Assembly (NCBI GenBank): GCA_949752735.1
Contig: OX457037.1
Coordinates: 32,224,966-32,288,965 of the forward strand
Length of the DNA stretch: 64,000 bases
Reading direction: 5' to 3'
Origin: Lumbricus terrestris
Taxonomy: Eukaryota; Annelida; Clitellata; Crassiclitellata; Lumbricidae
The notes beneath the pieces are model-generated. The model was not told the DNA's origin. It did no database searches and saw nothing but the letters and a program-made list of their open reading frames with translations. Position numbers and translations under genes: made by a program. Positions 41,942 to 53,584 of the stretch are shown here, one piece after another. Position 1 is the first letter of the stretch; the number at the start of each line of letters is the position of its first letter.

Positions 41942-42640
41942 TACACAAATCTATAACTTTGTGTCTAGCCCAATTATATACCAAACATCTCCTTTAATAC
42001 AACTGTACTTATAAAGAAAAATGCATCGAAAATCTGCACGACGAATGCGTGTAAATAATTCTCAGAAATATAATAAGGTTTATTTAATTTATTATTTTAC
42101 ATGTCGTTTTATTAGAATATTTATACATCGAACTACATCCGAACAGAAATAACACTGCTATGCATGTGTAATTAATTTGTAATGCAAACATATTATTGCG
42201 ACACTTTATTGCGTATACAAGAGGGAGAGGAACAGAAAGAGGGAGGAAGAGAGAGAAGGAGGAGGAATAAAAGACAGAGGAGAATAGTATATGGGGGGGA
42301 AGTAGAGACAGGCAGAAATATATTATGTACATGCTGCACATTGCACAAAAGTAGACAAACCGACCGATGCACACATGTACACATACAAGCGTACATACGT
42401 GTAGTCTGTTGCAGACATACATACATACATGCAGACATACTCGCAGACATACAAATATACGCACTCATAAATAGATGCATGCATCATTGATATACTCATA
42501 CTTTCATACACTCATGCATTCATATATACACACCTACGCACACATACATACATGCATACATGCACGCACGCACGCACGCACACTCACGCACGCACGCGCG
42601 CACACACATACATACATGCATACACACACGCATACATAAT
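41941..42640. repeat. Simple-repeat rich spacer
   Basis: A GAGGAAGAGAGA patch (42225-42300) and ACATACATAC/GCACGCAC patches (42365-42635) lie in AT-rich DNA without a gene. Confidence 0.7.
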
Positions 42641-43245
42641 ATATCCTCGGATGAGATCAGATTGAGGTCATGTCATGTAAATTTAATCTCCCCTATCCGC
42701 CGTGTTCAAATTCCGGTTTACTCAAAATCCTTCTCCTGTTGACTTGGAAGGAAACTGGCTTAATGAAATCCTAAAGAGAACTGGGCACGAGTTTAGTGCA
42801 ATACTGCAGGATCATACCAATGCCATACAAAGTAATTAAACTCCTCTCAAGCTTCATCTAATTATCTAACTGAATTGTTTAAAATTCATGCAGTCTTCTA
42901 ATTCAATTTGACTAAAATCGGCCAATGGAATTTTAAAAACCATGCTAATTCACAAAAACTAGCAGTAAATAACTTTAATCCAATAAATTAAGATCACTCA
43001 AAATAATCCATATAAGTTCGAAAAAACAAAAAAAAGGTGAATCGAATTAAATTGAAAGAATAAATACATCAATATGATTCCAAGATAATTCAAATAAACT
43101 TTTCATCCAAGATTATTCAAGTTTCAATCAAAAACGGTTTGAAAACAATTGTTAATACATGTTGGATTCAATAGCAGCCGAAAATTGAGCTACAGATAAG
43201 ATGATGCCAAATAAGTCTCAATCCAAACTGCACGAGTCAAGGTAA
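42641..43245. other. AT-rich spacer, no gene seen
   Basis: Rich in AATTCAA/TTGAATT words. No coding or mobile signature is recognised. Confidence 0.4.
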
Positions 43246-43249
43246 TCTA

Positions 43250-43400
43250 CCACAAGCTGAGACAAAAGCAGAGACAAAAGTGGAGACAAAAGCCGAGACA
43301 AAAGCGGAGACAAAAGGCGAGACAAAAGCCGAGACAAAGGTCGAGACAAAATCAGAGACAAAAATCGAGACAAAGCCGAGACAAAAGCTGAGATAAAAAC
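43250..43400 (+). repeat. 12-bp minisatellite, GAGACAAAAGCC type
   Basis: About twelve near-tandem units of GAGACAAAAGC with variable last bases. The frame of the reverse strand (FVSAFVS repeats) has no known relative. Confidence 0.9.
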
Positions 43401-44187
43401 CGAACAAAATGTTTCCATTCAATTCAAGATGAAACTTCATCAATAATTAACAATAATATTCGAGAACAGCTCCGACTAATTTAAATTTAAGACTGTCTGA
43501 AATAAGTCAATGCAACGCTATTGACGATAGAAATTACGCCTCCAACTGGGCAAAGAAAGATCGCTGCAGCCAACTAAAGTGAAATAATTGAATTTAATCA
43601 ACACAATCGAACTCAACCTAATTCTAACAATTCCAAAACTTGTACAACTTCAGATCGGTGTGCAGGAAGTAAAACTGAATTTAAAAAAGCAACTAACGCT
43701 ACTATTTTTATAATAGACTTAGAGATAAAAACTGAAGAAGACTGAGACTGACGAACCGTTTCTCAGACCAAATTCTATCCGTACAACTGAAACCTGTAAC
43801 CAATCGAAAACGCAACCAATCAAGTCAAGTCAAAGCGATTGGAAACAACGGCACACTAACAAGATCACGGACGCCATGGTAAAATCCAGAATGAACTCTC
43901 CCAATCTTTTCAATCGTATACCAAGACCTAGGCCTACTATACTGGTCACGGTAGCTTCCTCATCATTCTCTATCAGGGGCAAACACTTCAAACACCAACT
44001 TCCCCTTTGTTTCAGTCTATAAAGTTTGGCACGAACGACACGGCAATGGCGGCTAACAGCAGACACTAACGAATGACTATACATATACGAGGCCGAAGGG
44101 GCTAAAAGAAGTGTATAACATTTTCCCCCTGGACACCCCCCGGACAAAAAAACCTTTACAACCCTCCAACCCGATTTATGTGAACTG
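43401..44187. other. AT-rich spacer, no gene seen
   Basis: It continues the AATTCAA-rich composition up to about 43800. A pair CAATCGAAAACGCAACCAA and AGCGATTGGAAACAACG lies near 43802-43850. No gene is recognised. Confidence 0.4.
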
Positions 44188-44272
44188 CTGCTGCTACTGC
44201 TACTGCTACTGCTACTACTAATAATAATAATACTAATAAAAATATTAACAATAACAATATTATTAATAACAA

Positions 44273-44305
<33 letters not shown>

Positions 44306-44306
44306 C
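44188..44306. repeat. Compound triplet microsatellite
   Basis: GCTGCTGCTACTGCTA grades through ACTAATAATAA and AATATTAACAATAA to TTATTATTATT. Confidence 0.85.
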
Positions 44307-44789
44307 AATTGTTAGTTATAACTATCACAACTTCGTTTGCAAGCACAACGTCAACACCATAAATGGTCTAAACTCTAAAGGTATTATTATTATATGCGCC
44401 AATAACACTCCAAAGGTGTCTTACCACAGGGAATTATAATTAGAATTATTTGTCCCAAGGCACCCACGGCATTTAAGAGTCCAAAATTAGGCCTCAGTGG
44501 CTTTTCATGCCATAAAGACACGCTGGGTTTGTTTCGTTCACAGTTCGACTGCCATTCTTCGATTCTTCATTATTCTTCTAATCAAAGGCTTCAGTATTAT
44601 ATTGACTCTATAGCCTGTAGGTTCCTTTGCCTTCAAGTATGAGTATACGATTCAAGAATTACATCACACGACCTGAGGCAGGAAAATTCTTCATGAATGA
44701 CCAGCTTCCTTTGCAATTAATGCCATGTAATACAGCACAGTTGGTGGCATCTCCCAGACGGGCACCATCTAATAAATCCCACATACACG
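44307..44789. other. Spacer, no gene seen
   Basis: No recognised coding or mobile signature. Confidence 0.4.
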
Positions 44790-44811
44790 TGCGCACAAAC
44801 ACACAAACACA

Positions 44812-44860
<49 letters not shown>

Positions 44861-44868
44861 GCGCGCAT
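44790..44868 (+). repeat. (AC)n(GC)n microsatellite
   Basis: ACACACAC runs directly into GCGCGCGC at about 44846, a composition that can adopt left-handed DNA. Confidence 0.93.
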
Positions 44869-45054
44869 AATATACACAAATGCACTGTGTGTATCAAACA
44901 TATTATTTATACTAGAATATCTGTATATAGCAAGCAGATTTGTACATGAATGTAACAATAATATTGTCACAGCTGTGCATATATGTATTTGTTGTGAACA
45001 AATAGGCCCATACACACACGCATAAAGTGCATACCGAAATACACGTCATATATA

Positions 45055-46043
45055 CAGGGTGGGCCAGCATAAATGTCCCGACTTTGCACGCGTATAACTT
45101 CGCCAATTTTTAACATTTATTTATACTTTATGCATCAAATTAAAGGTATTTCACTCTAGTATTATCTCTAAAAAGGTCGAACTGATACTAGTCTAGGTTT
45201 TAATTTATATGCCTGGAACAGCGCTAGCTACCGTATTATTTTTGTTGTAATTTGTGACGCAACCTGGCGCCGTTGACAAACGATGATCGCGTTTCGATCT
45301 TAATTTTACGAACTGATAAGGGATTTAATTCGTTTGAAATGATTAACGAATATTCCAACAGAGGATGGAATAAACAATACCTTGTATTATCTGCTACGGA
45401 AAATTGATAAAACAGGACTTTCTACTCGCAAACCATGGGAATCGGAGCGCACGGCGCTCACATCCGCTAACATTGCTCGTGTGTCCGCGTACATTTGCAG
45501 TCAAGACAATGACCAGGGCAGGCCCTGCATGCAAATTCAGCGCAAAACAGGCCGTCTTAGAAGCACTGAATAGCGTATTGGAAAAGATTATAGACCTAAA
45601 GTTAAAGTAATTTGTCGACGAGAAGTCCCACGAACTCTCCAGCTCTTACGCAAAGAAACGACTGGCAGCGTGCAAGCGTCTGAAGCAGCGCATGGCAGTG
45701 CACGGCTGTTGGCAAAATTGAAAGGACGCGGTTTCGCGATTAGAATATATTCATGGTAGGGACCCTACCAACACTCAAAATGATCGTGTCTACGCGCGTT
45801 TTAGCAAAAAACGATAGAATTTTCCCGGGAAACGGCGTCATAATGCGTCAGTAATGACAAAAAACGGTAGCTAGCGCTGATCCAAGTATATAATTAAAAC
45901 GTAAACTAGTATCAGTTCGACTTTTTTAGAGTTAATACTAGAGTGAAATACCTTTAATTTGATGCATCAAGTATAAATAAAATGTTAAAAATTGGCGAAG
46001 TTATACGCCTGCAAAGTCGGGACATTTATGCTGGCCCACCCTG
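45055..46043. mobile_element. Internally deleted mariner-like element, copy 2
   Basis: Flanked by TA (45053-45054 and 46044-46045), with inverted ends CAGGGTGGGCCAGCATAAAT. From 45131 to 45966 it is nearly identical to copy 1 (11804-12641), including the same transposase remnants (LLRKIDKTGLSTRK, NIARVSAYICSQD). The outer 76 bp at both ends differ from copy 1 but match each other. Copies 1 and 2 share the same internal deletion, so both descend from one defective master. Confidence 0.92.
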
Positions 46044-46045
46044 TA

Positions 46046-47112
46046 GTTACATTATTTAAAAGGCAAAACATATATACATGTATATAAGGTAAATTACAGG
46101 TTATGATATATATTGTAACTTACTTCGCATACATCCATATGTATAACTTGTTGTGAAAAATAGGCCCATATATATATATACACATGCACACAAAGTGTAT
46201 ATATACTTAACCAATCAACTAACAATTGATAATTACTTGCTAATGGGTCTCTTCGTCCTTTAATTAATTACATAGATCTTGGTCTATGGTCACATTTTAC
46301 TTCCTGCTTTGCTTAATAAACTGACCAAATATCATGTTGTACAGCAATATACATTTAGCCATGGTTTTTCAAGTTCTAGACTTTCAGGCAGCTCTGGTAA
46401 AACTACGTCATTCGTCCCACTTCTATTACATTATCTTCATTTTGTTGCTTTATTTGTTTGCAATACATCAACTCACCCCGCCCCACTACCCCCACCCACC
46501 TCTACCCTCAACTATGTTGACCAATGTCTACCGCGCTGTATAAAAAGTGTTGCTCATTTTACAGGTATAGGTTTTGCCATGGAAGACTTTCACTGTTCGA
46601 CTCGATGTAACAAATTCTCATAAATAGAAAACAATCTGGAACACGCATAATATTCCAAATATAGTTCAACTGTGTATCAAGATGGGCTTTGTGATATTAA
46701 TTAGATTTTTTATAGGCAATACCTCTTCGGTTCGTGTGCATAGTTGTATGTGCATACTGTAGTCTGAGCATGCAGCCAGTTGAGTGGTTTAATGAATGGT
46801 TATGTAATCGGTAAGGAATGCTAATACAATCTCAAGCAGTGGCACTGTTCATTGTGTACGAGTCCTAAAGATGGCTGTCTGAAGTGAATACTAATTGGCA
46901 AAGTATATCTCACCTATTATGCATGGCCCACTACCAGGTAGACGACAGTTACAAAACAAAAAAGAATATACACATCATATTATATATGTAGGCTATAATA
47001 TATATATATTATATATTATATATATATATCTACCACATGTATATATATATACACATCTACTACATGTATTTGTAGCAATTTATGATGAAGCTCAAGAGAT
47101 ATAGACAAGCAC

Positions 47113-47149
<37 letters not shown>

Positions 47150-47600
47150 ATTAAAGAGACCAAAAGGAATCTCACAGGCAGGAATGAAATAATACATTCT
47201 TAAAATCAGATGTACATAGATAACATGAATTAGTATAACTGCATAACTTGTACATGTAAAGCGCAGTGCGTCTTGCAGGCGTTTAATTAAAGAAAAGATA
47301 TTATTATTATTATTATTATTATTATATTTACATCGGTGATTAATGATTATTATAATATTATACGAGAGGCAATGAGAGTCATGTGTGGATCCCTCCGTGA
47401 ATATGACACCAAACAAAAGAATCAAATAAATGGCAGCCTACACTATTAGACATACAACAGACAATACCATATCAAGGTATACAACATTGGTAAATATACA
47501 ATACAGGAGCAGTGGTAAAATAATTACATTAAATACAGCATATCTTTACTTATCTCATTTCAATGTTAGTGAAACATTATATTACACCATGCCCAGCAAA

Positions 47601-47648
<48 letters not shown>

Positions 47649-47844
47649 AAGCAAAATGAAATTTAGGCTGCTTTATCTGATCTCTTGCATCACAATGTAA
47701 TAAAACATGAATTTAATTCCATAGCACATGTGCATTAAATATGGGTAAACAACATACATCATTACATCACCTTACATGCATTAAATATGATTCACGTGCA
47801 TGTAATCATGATTAAATGCATACAAAATTACATGCAGCATGAAT
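46046..47844. other. AT-rich spacer with microsatellites
   Basis: (TA)n at 46998-47060 and 47604-47645, (AC)n at 47109-47150 and (ATT)n at 47297-47325. No gene is recognised; the 114-codon frame at 46279 has no known domain. Confidence 0.6.
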
Positions 47845-48240
47845 ACATACATACATACACACACAGTCATATACACATGCATAAATACATACATACATAC
47901 ATACATACATGCATGTATACATGCATGCATACATCCATGCATGCATACAAATGTACATACATACATATACACACATGCATACATACATACATACATGCAT
48001 GCATGCATGCAAATGTACATACATACATATACACACGTACATACATACATCCATGCATGGAAACATACATACATACATACACACATACATACATACATAC
48101 ATACATACATACATACATACATACATACATACATACATACATACATACATACATACATACATACATACATACATACATACATACATAAATACATACATAC
48201 ATACATACATACGTACATACATACATACATACAGGCATAC
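47845..48240 (+). repeat. (ATAC)n microsatellite
   Basis: An almost pure CATA repeat from about 48062 to 48235 preceded by degenerate units (GCATGCATACA, CAAATGTACATAC). The long MYVC/YIHT frames are artefacts. Confidence 0.96.
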
Positions 48241-48259
48241 TTACATGGATACTGCACAC

Positions 48260-48835
48260 ATACCTACATAAAATTATATGAAAAGCCGTAGAACATCTAT
48301 AGCTTAGAGGGTGATTGTAGCACGTGCAATTGTGCATTGTGGCATCTTAGAACGTTTATTAATAGTCATATCTATCGTATACATTGTGAATGAGAGATGG
48401 TGCTTAATGGAGATTTCACGGATAATCGCCTTTTGGGAGGTAAGATTTGGGGGAGGGGCGGAAGGTGGCGCGCCTGTGGGTGGGTACAGTAGCGAGAACA
48501 GACATAGGGTCTATCAGTGCATCCATTCACTTACCTCTAGGCTCTATAGGCTCTAGTCATACATGTATAATTGTTATCATTCGCATCAGTATTTTATTCA
48601 ACGGCAATATACGGCAATGTGGTAGAGATATCTAAATTGAAATTTCTCTTACGCTTTAATGTCTTAGACCTGTTTAATAACTCCCATGAGACATGCGGAC
48701 ATTGTAAAGCTGGCCTCTCAGTGGACGGGGAAGCTAAATATGACGACGTTTATGTTGATGGCAGATGTAATGAAGGCTAATATATTAATTTTCACACAAT
48801 TTATCACGTGCTGTTATGGGTGCATGGACGGCGTC
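48260..48835. other. Spacer, no gene seen
   Basis: Mixed composition with a short GGGGGAGGGGCGGAAGG patch. No exon is recognised. Confidence 0.4.
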
Positions 48836-49252
48836 CTGGCACTTATTTTCAAATCTCAATGCTGTCCTGCCACTTATTTTCAAATCTCAATGCTGTCCTG
48901 CCACTTATTTTCAAATCTCAATGCTGTCCTGCCACTTATTTTCAAATCTCAATGCTGTCTTACCACTTATTTTCAAATCTCAATGCTGTTCTGCCACTTA
49001 TTTTCAAATCTCAATGCTGTCCTGCCACTTATTTTCAAATCTCAATGCTGTCCTGCCACCTATTTTCAAATCTCAATGCTGTCCTGCCACCTATTTTCAA
49101 ATCTCAATGCTGTCCTGCCACTTATTTTCAAATCTCAATGCTGTCCTGCCACTTATTTTCATATCTCAATGCTGTCCTGCCACTTATTTTCAAATCTCAA
49201 TGCTGTCCTGCCACTTATTTTCAAATCTCAATGCTGTCCTGGCACTTATTTG
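48836..49252 (+). repeat. 31-bp minisatellite
   Basis: Thirteen-plus units of a 31-bp repeat (CTTATTTTCAAATCTCAATG, then CTGTCCTGCCA), with very few substitutions (a T for C at the unit ends near 48960 and 48990). The 31-bp period shifts frame each unit, so all three frames open into repeats; no protein is implied. Confidence 0.96.
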
Positions 49253-49327
49253 GACAGTTGAGCCTGGAGAAGTGACGTGCGACCAGGCATTTTTTCTACA
49301 CTAAGCTCTGACCATACGATATCATAT

Positions 49328-49400
49328 GCGCCTCTGAGTAGGTTGTACTGTGAGGGGCGGTTTAGAAATCCGAAAATAGAATAGAATAGAATAGAATAGC
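49328..49400 (+). mobile_element. LINE/SINE 3' tail with (AATAG)n
   Basis: GCGCCTCTGAGTAGG, then GGGGCGGTTTAGAAAT and an AATAG repeat of about five units. It matches the tail of SINE-A with another terminal repeat. Confidence 0.7.
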
Positions 49401-49976
49401 ATATGCAAGTGTTGTGCTATTCTTTACGAGTCACTCCCGAGTCATGATGAGTGTATGAATAAATGAGTGGCGGGTAGAGGACCTGTGGGAATAGGAGATG
49501 AGAGGGGTGTGTCTATTCAATTTTTAAACACGAGGAGGCGCCCCTCTCGGTGACCATTATAGTTAAAAGAGATGAAAGATATCTTCCACTGGTAGATGAA
49601 GGGCATATTCCTATAGTTAAAGACTAAAGTAATTATTGCAAGACCTTGCGACAAAACACAAATGCCATTAAAACACCAACATAATTATAGCATATACATA
49701 GGACAGAAATAGGTACCATGCAGATTGTAGAGGTGTCCTCGCACAGTGTCATTACTACATCATTCGCTTAAACTAATTGTTAAAACAAAGGGAACTCCAA
49801 CTGTTTGATTTAGTGCGTCCTTTGCAAACACAGCCAACCTCTTGTGGCTGTAGTAGGTACGGAGCCCCAAGGGACGGGCAGCCCTAATTACCCAAGAGTC
49901 TCAGCAGAACATTAACCAAAGGAAGTCTGAAACGCATCGCATTACATGTGGAAAGAAATTAGACACTAATCATTAA
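49401..49976. other. Spacer, no gene seen
   Basis: No recognised signature. Confidence 0.4.
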
Positions 49977-50192
49977 CTAGCTTGCTTAGCTACATCGGTA
50001 AGAACGCTGGCCGCGCGAAAGACAGCGTGCGGGCCGCGGTTCGCTTTCCGAAGGTGGCTATTTGAGAGATTCAAAATCTCGGGCTAGCACGGTCCGTTCA
50101 CGGGGACCTAAATGGCGTGGCGACACTAATCATCTCTGATATGGCAGTGTCGATAAACATGCAACAACAACAACAACAACAATAACAACAAC
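49977..50192 (+). mobile_element. SINE-B, tRNA-derived
   Basis: CTAGCTTGCTTAGCTACATC and AAGAACGCTGGCCGCGCG form the tRNA-like head. GCGGTTCGCTTTCCGAAGG is the B-box region. The body GATTCAAAATCTCGGGCTAG and tail GGCGACACTAATCATCTCTG match the copies at 24973 and 58393. It lacks about 19 bp present in the 58393 copy (TCTGTACGCAACTCTGTG region). It ends in (CAA)n at 50163-50192. Confidence 0.9.
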
Positions 50193-50599
50193 AGACATTA
50201 TCATTCATCTGCTGTGAGTAACACATATCGATCGATTTGTCGTCAGTCAAAGAAACATCGACTGATATGCAAGTGTATACCAGCTAACAAAGACTAACAG
50301 TATCGTTTGATTGTAACTAAACGGATGATTTTTGTAGCTCCAGAATGTTCAACACACTGATTAGTTTCCGATCTGATTTTGCGTTGTGGATAAACAACTA
50401 ACCATGCAACACACCATCAAGACCACTAATCATCAACACCACCCACATTCCACCGTCCAACCGCCTATGGTCATACCATGCACCATAATACCATGTACCA
50501 TCTGCTGACTACCACCCATGGTCATTGGTCATACCATCAACCATCTGCCCTCCACCATCTGCCTTCTCCTCTGCTTCCATCTTTTCCCCACCGTTTTAC
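50193..50599. other. Spacer, no gene seen
   Basis: It includes a CATCACC-rich stretch leading into the minisatellite. No gene is recognised. Confidence 0.45.
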
Positions 50600-51428
50600 C
50601 ATCCAACATCCAACTTCCCCCACCGTTTCTACCATCCAACATCCACCTTTCTCCCACCGTTTCCACCATCCAACATCCACCTTTCTTCCACCGTTTCTAC
50701 CATCCAACATCCACCTTTCTCCCACCGTTTCTACCATCCAACATCCACCTTTCTTCCACCGTTTCTACCATCCAACATTCACCTTTCTTCCACCGTTTCT
50801 ACCATCCAACATTCACCTTTCTTCCACCGTTTCAACCATCCAACATCCATCTTTCTCCCACCGTTCCTACCATCCAACATCCACCTTTCCACCACCGTTT
50901 CTACCATCCAACATCCATCTTTCTCCCACCGTTCCTACCATCCAACATCCACCTTTCCACCACCGTTTCTACCATCCAACATCCACCTTTCTTCCACCGT
51001 TTCTACCATCCAACATCCACCTTTCTTCCACCGTTTCTACCATCCAACATCCACCTTTCTTCCACCGCTTCTACCATCCAACATCCACCTTTCTTCCAAC
51101 GTTTCTACCAACCAACATCCACCTTTCTCCCACCCTTTCTACCATCCAACATCCACCTTTCTTCCACCGTTTCTACCATCCAACATCCACCTTTCTCTCA
51201 CCGTTTCTACCATCCAACATCCACCTTTCTTCCACCGTTTCTACCATCCAACATCCACCTTTCTTTCACCGTTTCTACCATCCAACATCCACCTTTCTTT
51301 CACCGTTTCTACCATCCAACATCCATCTTTCCCCCACCGTTTCTACCATCCAACATCCACCTTTCTCCCACCGTTTCTACCATCCAACATCCGCCTTTCT
51401 CCCACCGTTTCTACCATCCAACATCCAT
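50600..51428 (+). repeat. 34-bp minisatellite array, about 24 units
   Basis: Units of ACCATCCAACATCCACCTTT then CTTCCACCGTTTCT run head to tail for over 800 bp. They vary at a few sites (CTCCCACCG, CTTTCACCG, CACCACCG), so neighbouring units can be tracked. The period is 34, one more than a multiple of three, which is why all three plus-strand frames stay open for 333-394 codons. I do not consider it coding. Confidence 0.96.
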
Positions 51429-51659
51429 CCACATTTCGACAAAGAGCACAAAACCAAGCGTTCACCAGACACAGACGCAATACGGTTCGAAACAAGGACA
51501 GACAGACAAGCGGACAACTGGACTGATGGAAAGACGGACTGCTGTAGAAGAGGTCTACGGACGGACGAACGAACGAACGGACGAACGGACGGCCGGACAG
51601 AGGACCAAGCGAGCGTATCGATTGTTTTAATATTGTTTGTAGTGTCCTCTGGGCAAGAT

Positions 51660-52350
51660 TAGCTCTATCAACTCGACGGCGCATGGCGGCCGCGGCGCCC
51701 GTGTTTATGCTGGTTACCTGCGCGAAAAGCGCAGGTGTGTTCCTACCTATCCTACACCCAGTCGAATTCCTCCCCTCCCCTTAGCTGACCACCACATCAC
51801 GACACCAATTGTACGTACACCCAAGTGAAACCCAACACTGCTTTTTCACCAGAGCGGGAATCGAGGAAGAGAACGAAAACGGTCAACAGCAGACCGGCCG
51901 CGTTTTCATATATAAACACGATCATCATCATCATGGCCAACAGACAGAGAGAGACGGACATTCATTCTTACCTGGATGATTCACCGATAGTCGGCTGCTG
52001 ACACAAAACATCTCCCTCCGACGACCGCCAGGGTGCGCTCTACTACCCCCATGAGAGGCGGCTACTACGACGGACGGACACGGGCGGTTTCTGCGATGCT
52101 AATTAGCCCTCTGGTGGAGGGTTTGAAAAACGGCCGAGACCACTTTGGCATTATCTGAACGACCGCGCGACGGCAGGTATCAGCGCATACCTGAGATTTC
52201 AATTACACGAACGGACGAGTCCACTTGCCGCCCAGGTGGGACAGGTTGGCCGGCCAACGGCGGCTCGTGCCGAAATGATTATGCATGATGTGTGGCGGGC
52301 GGGCGGGCGACCTGTTATGTCGGCCTGCTGTTGTTAAAGTCGGATCTGGT
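51660..52350. promoter_or_regulatory. GC-rich region with homeodomain-like motifs
   Basis: CpG-rich sequence with a hairpin ACCTGCGC-GAAAA-GCGCAGGT at 51716-51736, a palindrome-like GGTATCAGCGCATACC near 52175-52190, and AATTAG, ATGATTATGCAT and GGCGGGCGGGCGGGCG words. It could be a conserved non-coding element or an island. No exon is recognised. Confidence 0.3.
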
Positions 52351-52792
52351 CCCTCCCATGTCATTGTCATGCCTGGCGATGATATTAATAATTTAAATAT
52401 TCATAACTGTCGGGGGAAGGACTTTTCGTTGGGAGAGCCAAGGACAAAAGAAAGACGCATCTTAAAATGATGAACACGAGACAAAAACGCACCTCTGTGC
52501 CGTTCATGAGGACTTGTTTATACAGCGCTATTGTGTAGAACGCCATAAAGCAGGAAGACTTGGAAAGTTTGTATGTAAACAAAGTGTGTCATCGTTGGTA
52601 GCCTACCTTGTTGACGAAATGTTGTGTCACATGTCAAAAATAGCATTACCAACACGTGACAAGAATTACGTCACTTCTTGGCGCTGCATATAGCAACGCG
52701 TTATCTATGATCGATTTCACTATCAGTGTCGTTGTAACTTCTACCGCGTGCACTCTTACTTGTAGGCCTATGCAATCATCAAATTTTATTCT
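52351..52792. other. Spacer, no gene seen
   Basis: No recognised signature. Confidence 0.4.
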
Positions 52793-52880
52793 AATTCATA
52801 CAATTTTATTAAGACACTTCTCAGAAGTGTCTTAATAAAATTGTATGAATTAAATCCACAGAAGTGACTTCTGTGGATTT
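52793..52880. repeat. Two adjacent perfect hairpins
   Basis: 52793-52821 and 52823-52851 are exact 29-bp reverse complements with one base (C) between them. Directly after, 52852-52865 and 52867-52880 are exact 14-bp reverse complements with one base (G) between. The two hairpins share the motif CAGAAGTG/CACTTCTG near their tips. Confidence 0.95.
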
Positions 52881-53331
52881 ATTGTTTTGTTTTAGCAGTT
52901 AGGCCTATTTCTACTTCATGATTAACATTCATAGGCCTGTAATATGCGTCTTTTGTAATTTTCTGAGCTTCTAAACAGGAAGTAGGCACAATGATTCATT
53001 CGGCATGCCTAGCCTACATGACGAAATGCTCAGATATCAGACTATTATGGGGTGGCGTCTAACTCTCTGGGCACGATTGCTTTACGTAGTCTGATAATAA
53101 GTGATATTGTGTGCAGACTGCAGACCGATATAGGCCTACATGACGTCGATTGCAAATCGGTTCTGAACTTATAACTCATTAAATTGAAAGCTATCTTGGT
53201 GCTCAGAAGCCACCGACCATTAACTGATTACTTGCTATTAAACTATATGGAAAATTTTCAGATTTTATCAGACATATTTTTAGCCGGCTCATATAAGGCT
53301 CGTAGGAATACTGTAGATGGGCCCCTAAAGG
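52881..53331. other. Spacer, no gene seen
   Basis: TAGGCCTA-type words at several places. No exon is recognised. Confidence 0.4.
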
Positions 53332-53533
53332 CAGGGTGAGAATTGCCGTGGGGGCTTGGGTGGTTTCAACCCCAGTCTTTTTAAGAGGCCCATAGTAAAG
53401 TCTGGTTTTCACATCCCAATTCCAAGTGAATCATAGTCGAACTCTCACCAGCTATTTTTTCACAATTATCACAAAATTTCAAGTGAATCATAGTCCAACT
53501 CCCACCAGCTATTTTTCCACAATTCTCACACTG
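53332..53533. mobile_element. MITE with GTGAGAATTG termini, copy 2
   Basis: CAGGGTGAGAATTG on the left pairs with CAATTCTCACACTG on the right. Inside, CAAGTGAATCATAGTC occurs twice about 60 bp apart, so the right half is a local tandem duplication. It is related to 35286-35430. Confidence 0.7.
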
Positions 53534-53584
53534 CCTATTATGTATGTTAGGGAGTCATATTTGGAGGCCATGTAGCCTAGTAGG

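Noticed and set aside
47781..48337. MYVC/YIHT repeat proteins of up to 158 codons
   Set aside because: They are (ATAC)n microsatellite translations.
48836..49252. CRISPR-like array
   Set aside because: Units are directly adjacent with no unique spacers, and the genome is eukaryotic.
48686..49304. Open frames of 155-191 codons
   Set aside because: They come from a 31-bp minisatellite; frames rotate through the same peptides.
49977..50060. tRNA gene at the SINE-B head
   Set aside because: The head is shared by three dispersed copies with identical downstream bodies, and the stems are imperfect.
50478..51662. A 394-codon open frame
   Set aside because: It is a 34-bp tandem array open in three frames, with no domain and no non-repeat core.
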